10,998 bases of DNA, taken from the NCBI GenBank assembly GCA_020025375.1, contig JAHHSF010000034.1, positions 1 to 10,998 of the forward strand, given 5' to 3'. Shown in pieces: positions 1-5,071 of the stretch. The DNA is from Oscillospiraceae bacterium (GTDB taxonomy: Bacteria; Bacillota; Clostridia; Oscillospirales; Oscillospiraceae). A program made the translations under genes and the position numbers. Every line of letters begins with the position of its first letter. The first letter of the stretch is position 1. The notes beneath the pieces were generated by a model. That model did no database searches. It worked only from the letters and a program-made list of their open reading frames with translations, and had not been told where the DNA came from.

Positions 1-1090
1 GGGAAATTCCCTCGGGCAACTCGCTTCTGGAGGGCTCGGCCAAATCGAGGGTCACGGTCTCCCAACCCTTATCCAGCCACTCCGCCCCGGAAACGCAGAG
101 GGTCAGCTCGTCGCCCTCCTTGAAATAGAAGCTCTCCAGCCAATAAATGGGCCGGAACTCTCCCGTACCGCCGGAGGAGACCACACCGTTCTTCCGGGGC
201 TCATAGCGGTTCCCTCTTCCGTCCTCCAGCCACAGGTCCATCCCCTTGAGCCAAGCGGTGTTTTCCGGGTGATCGGAAAATTCCAGCTCCGTGCCGGTGG
301 GATAGATGGTGACGGTCTCCAGTGTGACGGTCTGACCGTCCACGGTCAGGTCGGCTTTGGGCGCGAAGGATTTCTTCGCCCGGATAAATTGAGGGTCAAA
401 CCTCAAATCAAATTCCAGCACCACCGCAGGCTTCTCTTTGTTCCGGTCATCCGGGTTATCCCATTCATCTGCGGGAGCCTGTGTGGGAGCTACCTCTCCC
501 GTCAGCGCCTCGTTCCTGGGGAGGAGCCCCACCTTCATATGCAGGCTCTCCGGGGTCTCCCGGGCGTAGAAGTGCAGATTCAGATGCCCAAGCTCCCCCT
601 CTTGGGGTGGCATACCGCTGGAGTAAGAAATGCTGCCAAAGGGTTCTCCGTCCGCCTGGTAATAATCGGGCCAGACCTCCACCCGGTCGCTGCCGTTGTA
701 GAAGGCGGTATAGAAAATGTGGACCTCGTTTCCGTCATAAGCCAGGTAGTGGATGGTCATACTTGCCCCATCCTTCTCAGCGGTCAGCTCCACAGGCTGG
801 ATATAGTCGTTCTCCACCATGGCCTTCAAGCTGGGGGCCACTGCCACGGCCGCCATGAGTTCCTTCAAAAAGGGCGTATTTACGCAGGCCAGGGCGAAGG
901 GCAGAGAGGTATTCACCAGCAGGACAAAGGCGGCGAAGGCCCCGGCCAGGCTGGCGGCGGGGACCCCGAAGAAGCGCAAAGTCTTTCCCCGTTTTGCCCT
1001 CGCTTTCAGGCGGGTCGTGACAAAGGCCAGCTCGGGTGGCGTCTGCTCCAATTCTCTATGCAGAGCCTCCCATTCTTCCATGCGGTTCAT
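1..1090 (-). CDS. DUF4179-type membrane anti-sigma factor (partial, 3' end off window)
   Basis: This is the first 363 codons of a minus-strand gene that leaves the window without a stop. The reading frame is open from ATG at 1090 to base 1. The product starts MNRMEEWEALHREL, has a charged cytoplasmic segment (about residues 1-39), one membrane segment (about 40-60, rich in Ala/Leu/Val) and a large, mostly polar extracytoplasmic part with beta-strand-like stretches. The NTSLPFALACVNTPFLKEL segment just after the membrane helix resembles the conserved region of DUF4179 proteins. Proteins of this kind are encoded next to ECF sigma factors in Clostridia and Bacilli and are thought to hold the sigma at the membrane until an envelope signal arrives. 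The start codon overlaps the sigma stop (ATGA, 1087-1090), so the two are probably translationally coupled. The family call comes from sequence resemblance plus context; the signal sensed is unknown. Confidence 0.8.
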   Translation of the reverse strand, partial: MNRMEEWEALHRELEQTPPELAFVTTRLKARAKRGKTLRFFGVPAASLAGAFAAFVLLVNTSLPFALACVNTPFLKELMAAVAVAPSLKAMVENDYIQPVELTAEKDGASMTIHYLAYDGNEVHIFYTAFYNGSDRVEVWPDYYQADGEPFGSISYSSGMPPQEGELGHLNLHFYARETPESLHMKVGLLPRNEALTGEVAPTQAPADEWDNPDDRNKEKPAVVLEFDLRFDPQFIRAKKSFAPKADLTVDGQTVTLETVTIYPTGTELEFSDHPENTAWLKGMDLWLEDGRGNRYEPRKNGVVSSGGTGEFRPIYWLESFYFKEGDELTLCVSGAEWLDKGWETVTLDLAEPSRSELPEGIS

Positions 1091-1557
1091 GCGTCCACCT
1101 CCTCGGAAAGTTCGATTCGTAACAGCTCCAGCGCCCGGCGTTGCCGGGTAGAAACGGTGCCTCGGGGCGTATTCAGGCTTTCCGCCGTCTCCTCAAGGGT
1201 CAGACCCGTGAAGTAGCGGAGGATGATCACCACCTTCAGCTCCTCTGGCAGGCGCAGGATGGCCTCCTTCAGGGGGAGGGCGTCAAATTCCTCCGCCGCC
1301 GTCTCGGGCAGAGTCTCCCAATCCACTTGTTTTTTCCGGCGGCGCAACTCATCCTTGCACACGTTGAGCAGGATGCGGGTGAGCCAGGTCTCCAGATATT
1401 GCTCCTCCCGGAGCTTTCGTATGGCCCGCAGGCCTTTATAGACCGCCTCGTCCACCGCGTCCACCGCCATGGACGAACTGCCCAGGTAGAGGACAGCGGT
1501 GCGGTAGAGCCGCTCTTTCATCCCGTCGGCCCGCAGGGCATATTCCTGGTCGGTCAT
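1087..1557 (-). CDS. ECF-like RNA polymerase sigma-70 family sigma factor
   Basis: The product is 156 residues, a normal size for a two-domain ECF sigma factor. Region 2 spans about residues 14-78, including the AVDEAVYKGLRAIRKL and LETWLTRILLNVCKDELRRRKK stretches typical of core-binding and -10 recognition helices. Region 4 spans about 100-152, with LPEELKVVIILRYFTGLTLEETAE then a helix-turn-helix around TPRGTVSTRQRRALELLR that would read the -35 element. No sigma-1 or region 3 domain is present. A purine-rich ribosome binding site (AAGGGGGGAGG) lies just upstream of ATG 1557. The gene overlaps the DUF4179 membrane protein gene by 4 nt, the usual sigma/anti-sigma arrangement. Its regulon cannot be read from the sequence. 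It lies 84 bp downstream of copA on the same strand, behind a hairpin; I found no convincing promoter of its own in that gap. Confidence 0.9.
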   Translation of the reverse strand: MTDQEYALRADGMKERLYRTAVLYLGSSSMAVDAVDEAVYKGLRAIRKLREEQYLETWLTRILLNVCKDELRRRKKQVDWETLPETAAEEFDALPLKEAILRLPEELKVVIILRYFTGLTLEETAESLNTPRGTVSTRQRRALELLRIELSEEVDA

Positions 1558-1590
1558 GGACCTCCCCCCTTCCTTTCTGCCTATTAGACG

Positions 1591-1625
1591 AATGGGCCGC
1601 CCGTTTTGATTGCGGGCGGCCCATT
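1591..1625 (-). terminator. GC-rich hairpin downstream of copA
   Basis: AATGGGCCGCCCG (1591-1603) and its exact reverse complement (1613-1625) form a 13-bp stem with a 9-nt loop, 17 bp after the copA stop. It probably ends or attenuates the csoR-copA transcript before the sigma gene. Downstream on the minus strand the sequence is ATTCGTCTAAT, a poor U-tract, whereas on the plus strand the stem is followed by TTTTGTTGC. Termination of the copper transcript may therefore be leaky, and the element may work at least as well against antisense transcription. Confidence 0.6.
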
Positions 1626-1641
1626 TTGTTGCAAATTTTTC

Positions 1642-4158
1642 TTAATGAATATCGGTGACAGTGTAGCCCGCGTCCTCCACGGCCTTTTTGAGAAGGTTGT
1701 CCTCGGGCAGGTTTCCGGTTACGGTGGCGGTCTTGGCCTCCAGATCCACGGTGGCGGCCACGCCGGGAAGGGCGTTCAGGGCCTTCTCCACATGAGCCTG
1801 ACAGTGGGCGCACATCATACCATCAATGATAATCTTCTTTTCCATGATAACAGGGGCTCCTTTCATCTCTTCGGATTTGGTTTCATTTTTTATGACCGGC
1901 CCGGTCTGCGCCTTAAACAAGCGGAGGCGGAGAGCGTTGGACACCACGGTGACCGAGCTGAGGCTCATGGCGGCGGCGGCAAACATGGGGTTTAACTGCC
2001 AGTTCAGAGCCAGGTAAAAGACCCCGGCAGCCAGAGGGATGCCGATGGCATTATAGAAAAAGGCCCAGAACAGATTCTGCTTGATATTGCGGATGACGGC
2101 CCTGGAAAGCCGAATGGCGGTGACCGCGTCCCGCAGGTCGCTCTTCATCAGCACCACATCGGCAGATTCGATGGCCACATCGGTGCCCGCCCCGATAGCG
2201 AGGCCCACGTCGGCCTGGACCAGGGCGGGGGCGTCATTGATCCCGTCCCCCACCATGGCTACCCTCTTCCCCTGGACCTGGAGGGCCTTTACCGTGGCCT
2301 GCTTGTCCTTTGGCAGAACCTCGGCCACCACGTTTGTGATGCCCAGGCTTTTGCCTACGGCGGCAGCGGTACGGCGGTTGTCCCCGGTGAGGAGGACCAC
2401 CTCTACCCCCATGTTTTTCAGTTCCTGGATGGCCAGGGCGCTGGTGGGCTTCACCGGGTCGGAAACCGCGATAAGCCCCAGCATTTTTCCTTCCTGTGCA
2501 AAATAAAGAGAGGTTTTTCCGGTTTCAGAGAGTTGGTCCCCAATCATTGTAAAGCTTTCTAGCTTAACGCCTTTTTCTTCTAAAAAAGCCTGATTTCCGG
2601 CATAGAAGGTCTCCCCCTGGATGGTCCCAAAAACGCCCCGGCCATGGACGGCCAGGAAATCGGTCACGGGGGCCAGCGGGATGTTTCGCAGCCCCGCCTC
2701 GGCCACGATGGCCTCAGCCAAGGGGTGCTCGGAGGGCTTTTCCAAAGAGGCGGCAATGCAGAGAAGCTCCTCGGCGCTCACCCCCTCCTGGGGATAGAGG
2801 TCGGTGACGGCGGGGCGGCCCTGGGTCACGGTCCCGGTCTTGTCCAGGACCACAGTGTTTACGGTGTGAAGGGTCTCCAGGGCCTCGGCAGACTTAAAGA
2901 GAACCCCATTTTCCGCCCCCTTGCCGGTGCCCACCATGATTGCCACGGGGGTGGCAAGGCCCAGAGCGCAGGGGCAGGAGATGACCAGGACGGCCACTGC
3001 CGAGGTGAGGGCCATCTCCGCCGAGTGGCCGGTGACCAGCCAGGCAATGGCAGTGACGATGGATATGGCAATGACGGCGGGCACGAAAACGCCGGATACC
3101 TTGTCGGCCAGCTTGGCGATGGGGGCCTTGGAGGAGGCGGCCTCCTCCACCAGCGCGATCATCTGAGCCAGAGTGGTGTCCTCCCCTACCCGGGTAGCCT
3201 TGAGTGTAAAGGCCCCCGACTTGTTCATGGAGGCGGCGATGACCTTGTCCCCGGGACCCTTCTCCACCGGGATGGACTCGCCGGTGAGGGCGGACTCGTC
3301 CACCGAGGAGGTCCCCTCCACCACCTGGCCGTCCACGGGTACCGAGGCACCTGGCTTTACGGTCACCAGGTCCCCTACCTGGACCTCCTCCACAGGAATT
3401 TCCGCCTCCACGCCGTTTCGGCGGACGATGGCGGTCTTGGGAGAGAGGTCGATCAGCCGGGCAATGGCCTCTCCGGTCTTACCCTTGGACCGGGTCTCCA
3501 GGTACTTGCCCAGGGTGATGAGGGTGAGAATCATACCCGCAGATTCAAAGTACAGGTCCATCCGCCAACGGTCCACCCTGGCCCAGTCCCCGCGGCCCAA
3601 GCCGTAACCGATCTGAAAGAGGGCCATCACACCGTAGAGCATGGCGGCGGCGGAGCCCAGGGCGATCAGGGTATCCATGTTGGGAGCTCGCTTCCACAAG
3701 GCCTTAAAGCCCACTTTATAGTATTTGTCGTTTAGGTATAGGATGGGCAGGGTGAGCAGAAACTGGGTCAGGGCGAAATTCAAGGCGTTTTCCCGGCCGT
3801 GGAAGAAGGCCGGGATAGGTAGCCCCATCATGTGTCCCATGGACAGGTAGAAGAGGGGGACGAGAAAGCAGAAGGAGAGAACGAAGCGGCGCTTCATACT
3901 CTTTAGCTCCGGCCCCGCGTCAGGAACTGCAGTCCGTGGCAAGGCCTTCCCCTTGTCGTTTTGAAGAGAGGCTCCATAGCCCGCGTCGGCCACCGCTTTC
4001 AAAATTTCCTGGGGATCGGCCTGGCCGGTGACCTGCATGGAGCCACCCAGGAGGTTTACGTTTACCTCCTCCACTCCGGCCACCTTTCGCACCGCCTTAT
4101 CCACGTGGGCGGAGCAGGCCGAACAGGTCATGCCGGTGACGGTATAGGTTTGTTTCAT
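1642..4158 (-). CDS. copA: Cu(I)-exporting P1B-type ATPase with N- and C-terminal HMA domains
   Basis: CopA pumps Cu(I) out across the cytoplasmic membrane using ATP. The 838 residues hold an N-terminal HMA domain with GMTCSAC (9-15), then eight expected membrane helices. Visible motifs are the actuator TGES (292-295), the metal-site CPC (395-397), the phosphorylated Asp439 in DKTGT, SEHP (476-479) in the nucleotide domain and GDGIND (637-642). Helix 7 has N695-x6-Y702-N703-x4-P and helix 8 has M731-x2-SS, the signature of the Cu(I)-specific P1B-1 class. A second HMA domain occupies about 774-838 with GMMCAHC (780-786), where many relatives have a separate CopZ chaperone. An AAAGGAG ribosome binding site sits 5 nt before ATG 4158, and csoR ends 10 bp upstream, so the two are co-transcribed. 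Specificity for Cu(I) is secure from the motifs; Ag(I) would also be expected. Confidence 0.96.
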   Translation of the reverse strand: MKQTYTVTGMTCSACSAHVDKAVRKVAGVEEVNVNLLGGSMQVTGQADPQEILKAVADAGYGASLQNDKGKALPRTAVPDAGPELKSMKRRFVLSFCFLVPLFYLSMGHMMGLPIPAFFHGRENALNFALTQFLLTLPILYLNDKYYKVGFKALWKRAPNMDTLIALGSAAAMLYGVMALFQIGYGLGRGDWARVDRWRMDLYFESAGMILTLITLGKYLETRSKGKTGEAIARLIDLSPKTAIVRRNGVEAEIPVEEVQVGDLVTVKPGASVPVDGQVVEGTSSVDESALTGESIPVEKGPGDKVIAASMNKSGAFTLKATRVGEDTTLAQMIALVEEAASSKAPIAKLADKVSGVFVPAVIAISIVTAIAWLVTGHSAEMALTSAVAVLVISCPCALGLATPVAIMVGTGKGAENGVLFKSAEALETLHTVNTVVLDKTGTVTQGRPAVTDLYPQEGVSAEELLCIAASLEKPSEHPLAEAIVAEAGLRNIPLAPVTDFLAVHGRGVFGTIQGETFYAGNQAFLEEKGVKLESFTMIGDQLSETGKTSLYFAQEGKMLGLIAVSDPVKPTSALAIQELKNMGVEVVLLTGDNRRTAAAVGKSLGITNVVAEVLPKDKQATVKALQVQGKRVAMVGDGINDAPALVQADVGLAIGAGTDVAIESADVVLMKSDLRDAVTAIRLSRAVIRNIKQNLFWAFFYNAIGIPLAAGVFYLALNWQLNPMFAAAAMSLSSVTVVSNALRLRLFKAQTGPVIKNETKSEEMKGAPVIMEKKIIIDGMMCAHCQAHVEKALNALPGVAATVDLEAKTATVTGNLPEDNLLKKAVEDAGYTVTDIH
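1843..1863 (-). promoter_or_regulatory. Internal Shine-Dalgarno and ATG before the C-terminal HMA domain of CopA
   Basis: Inside copA, AAAGGAG (1863-1857) stands 11 nt before an in-frame ATG (1845-1843, codon 772). Initiation there would give a free 67-residue protein starting MEKKIIIDGMMCAHC, the size and form of a CopZ copper chaperone. The spacing is a little long but usable. The site reads like the remains of a separate copZ gene fused to copA by loss of the copA stop. Whether it is still used is inference. Confidence 0.4.
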
Positions 4159-4168
4159 AAGGTCTCCT

Positions 4169-4432
4169 TTATTTCATCAGCTTGTCCAGCATACCCACCA
4201 GCTCGTCAATCTTCTCCTCCCTCTGGGCGGGAGTCTCGGCGTGCTCCACGCAGTGCTTCAGGTGGGCAGCAAGAATCTCTTTATTGATTCTCTTCAGCAT
4301 TGCTTCGGTAGCCATCAGTTGCTGGGAAATATCCAGGCAATAGCGGTCCTCCTCCACCATGCGCAGAATCCCATCCAGTTGTCCCCGGGCAGTCTTCAGG
4401 AGGCGGTCCACCTTTGTCTTTTCCGCTTGCAT
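4169..4432 (-). CDS. csoR: Copper-sensing transcriptional repressor CsoR
   Basis: This 87-residue all-helical DNA-binding protein represses copper export genes and lets go of DNA when it binds Cu(I). The three copper ligands are present with exact family spacing: Cys32, His57 and Cys61 (x24 and x3 between them), matching Cys36/His61/Cys65 of Mycobacterium tuberculosis CsoR. The second-shell Tyr31 and Glu77 also line up. The KTARGQLDGILRMVEEDRYC segment is typical of the CsoR/RcnR family. The start at 4432 is chosen because AAAGGAGG lies 7 nt upstream and because CsoR proteins begin near here. The frame stays open to 4627, but that extension would run through the promoter and operator. Only 10 bp separate its stop from copA, and a CsoR-type palindrome precedes it, so autoregulation is expected. 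Confidence 0.95.
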   Translation of the reverse strand: MQAEKTKVDRLLKTARGQLDGILRMVEEDRYCLDISQQLMATEAMLKRINKEILAAHLKHCVEHAETPAQREEKIDELVGMLDKLMK

Positions 4433-4452
4433 TCCTTTTCCTCCTTTCTTAA

Positions 4453-4474
4453 ATACTCCCCTGGGGGGTAGTAT
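4453..4474 (-). promoter_or_regulatory. Predicted CsoR operator
   Basis: A GC-centred inverted repeat reads ATACTcCCC followed by TGGGG then GGtAGTAT on the plus strand; the outer ATACT/AGTAT arms and inner C-run/G-run are symmetrical. CsoR operators characteristically have TAC-C-run/G-run-GTA symmetry. It begins 20 bp upstream of csoR and directly abuts the predicted -10 element, so bound CsoR would block initiation. Confidence 0.8.
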
Positions 4475-4475
4475 T

Positions 4476-4504
4476 ATATTAGCATAAGGCAACTGTCTTT
4501 TCAA
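4476..4504 (-). promoter_or_regulatory. Predicted sigma-A promoter of csoR-copA
   Basis: On the minus strand, TTGAAA (4504-4499) and TAATAT (4481-4476) are separated by 17 nt. The transcription start would fall about 7 nt later, inside the predicted CsoR operator. An overlapping TATAAT (4478-4473) is closer to consensus but would need a 20-nt spacer, so TAATAT is preferred. Confidence 0.65.
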
Positions 4505-4517
4505 GTGGGAAATTTTT

Positions 4518-4554
4518 AAAAAAGCCCACCGCCCGAATATCCCGAGCGGCGGGC
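4518..4554 (-). terminator. Intrinsic terminator of the DUF378 gene
   Basis: On the minus strand, GCCCGCCGC (4554-4546) pairs with GCGGTGGGC (4532-4524) in a 9-bp stem with one G-U pair, followed at once by six T (4523-4518). It lies 15 bp after the DUF378 stop and insulates the copper operon promoter from upstream transcription. Confidence 0.8.
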
Positions 4555-4569
4555 AAAGTGGGCTGCGGG

Positions 4570-4785
4570 TCAGGCGGCGCTGTGACGGTGGTTGCCCTCT
4601 TCCCGAAAGAGGAGGGAGATACACCACAGGGCGGACAGACCCACAAGAGTATAGACCACCCGGCTCAAGGCGCTGCCGCTCCCCCCGAAAAGGGCGGCCA
4701 CGAAGTCAAAGCCGAAGATTCCTACGCTACCCCAGTTGAGGCCGCCAATGATGGCGATGATAAGTGCGATACGGTCCATTACCAC
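4570..4785 (-). CDS. DUF378 family small membrane protein
   Basis: The product is about 70 residues with two hydrophobic helices. The first runs through MDRIALIIAIIGGLNWG and the second through VVYTLVGLSALWCISLLF, followed by a short charged His/Arg-containing tail. The INWG-like motif (GGLNWGSVGIFGFDFVAALFG) and the SRVVYTLVGLSALW stretch are the hallmarks of DUF378, whose function is unknown. The start is ambiguous. AGGAGG (4799-4794) is 8 nt before GTG 4785, the start chosen here (71 residues), and 14 nt before ATG 4779 (69 residues), where homologs usually begin. An earlier GTG at 4794 overlaps the ribosome binding site and can be dismissed. The gene appears monocistronic: a terminator follows directly and the copper operon has its own promoter. 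Confidence 0.82.
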   Translation of the reverse strand: MVMDRIALIIAIIGGLNWGSVGIFGFDFVAALFGGSGSALSRVVYTLVGLSALWCISLLFREEGNHRHSAA

Positions 4786-4796
4786 AAAAAACACCT

Positions 4797-4834
4797 CCTG
4801 TTTTTCTGGACGAGTGCAGTATCTCCCAAACAGG
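4797..4834 (-). repeat. Inverted repeat overlapping the DUF378 ribosome binding site
   Basis: CCTGTTT (4797-4803) and AAACAGG (4828-4834) are exact reverse complements 24 bp apart. On the minus-strand transcript the distal arm takes in part of the AGGAGG that serves the DUF378 gene, so pairing could lower its translation. A weak extended -10 (TGGTATGCT, 4848-4840) would start the transcript near the first arm. Seven base pairs with a long loop is a modest structure. Confidence 0.3.
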
Positions 4835-4896
4835 CAAAAAGCATACCACCGTTTCGCTGTTTCCTGTGCAAAAGCAGCCTTGCGTCCCGGTGTTTC

Positions 4897-5004
4897 TCAG
4901 CCTGACAGTGATCCAATGGCTGCTCCGGAAAAGTCCATTTGCGATTCCGCTAAAAACGCCTGCGTCTTGCGGGCGTTTTTTGTTTCCTGTCTTTCATAAT
5001 TCAT
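4897..5004 (-). CDS. Possible 35-residue small ORF, unknown function
   Basis: ATG 5004 is preceded by AAAAAGGAG with 10 nt between AGGAG and the ATG, and the frame runs 35 codons to TGA at 4897-4899. The product starts MNYERQETKNARKTQAF, is hydrophilic at its start and ends in a Gly/Ser-rich tail; I do not recognise it. A strong hairpin (4952-4981) lies inside it and encodes the KNARKTQAF part. The same frame, after this single stop, stays open into the DUF378 gene, so this could also be a leader peptide. It sits antisense and divergent to the ABC exporter promoter region. Support is limited to the ribosome binding site and open frame; chance is a real alternative. Confidence 0.3.
   Translation of the reverse strand: MNYERQETKNARKTQAFLAESQMDFSGAAIGSLSG
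4952..4981. terminator. Bidirectional terminator-like hairpin in the divergent intergenic region
   Basis: AAAAACGCC (4952-4960) and GGCGTTTTT (4972-4980) are exact complements. Adding the inner T-G, G-C and C-G pairs gives a 12-bp stem with a 5-nt loop. It has a T6 tail on the plus strand and T5 on the minus strand, the form of an intrinsic terminator. It lies between two divergent genes, where no upstream coding transcript needs ending. It may be an attenuator in a leader or mark an unannotated short transcript. Confidence 0.6.
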
Positions 5005-5011
5005 TCACATT

Positions 5012-5040
5012 TTGCTCCTTTTTCAGTGCTAAAATATTTT
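5012..5040 (+). promoter_or_regulatory. Candidate sigma-A promoter of the ABC exporter operon
   Basis: TTGCTC (5012-5017) and TATTTT (5035-5040) are separated by 17 nt, placing the start near 5047 and leaving a leader of about 25 nt before ATG 5072. An overlapping extended -10, TGCTAAAAT (5027-5035), is an alternative. Both match consensus only moderately. Confidence 0.4.
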
Positions 5041-5052
5041 CTATAGAAACTA
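5035..5052. promoter_or_regulatory. 18-bp near-perfect palindrome, candidate operator
   Basis: TATTTTCTATAGAAACTA has a perfect 12-bp core (TTTCTATAGAAA, 5038-5049) extended to 18 bp with one mismatched pair. It covers the candidate -10 and transcription start of the exporter operon and ends a few bases before its GGAGG ribosome binding site (5057-5061). The position fits a repressor operator; no regulator gene lies in the window. Confidence 0.45.
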
Positions 5053-5071
5053 ATTTGGAGGAACATTGCCT

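Noticed and set aside
1585..1634. TGCAAC and CGTC upstream of the sigma gene as an autoregulated ECF promoter
   Set aside because: They are about 40 nt apart, far from the 16-17 nt needed, and the nearer AAC has a spacer of only about 12 nt.
4433..4627. N-terminal extension of csoR to 4627
   Set aside because: It would read through the operator, promoter and DUF378 terminator and into the DUF378 gene; ATG 4432 has a strong ribosome binding site and gives the family length.
4840..4900. Nested pairing (CACCG/CGGTG and GCTG/CAGC) suggesting a structured RNA upstream of DUF378
   Set aside because: The helices are only 4-5 bp with asymmetric loops and match no RNA family I know; not enough to call an RNA gene.
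4870..4915. GGGACGCAAGGC on the minus strand resembling the core of a c-di-GMP-I (GEMM) riboswitch
   Set aside because: The upstream CACAGGGCAAACC part and the P1b hairpin with its GAAA loop do not form in register, and the 3' receptor part is absent. Only a short match remains.
4916..4999. 27-codon plus-strand ORF across the hairpin as a leader peptide for the exporter operon
   Set aside because: No Shine-Dalgarno precedes ATG 4916 and no promoter is visible upstream of it on the plus strand.
5066..5071. TTG 5066 as the start of the first ABC gene
   Set aside because: Only 4 nt from GGAGG and a rare start codon; ATG 5072 at 10 nt fits better and gives the usual N-terminus.
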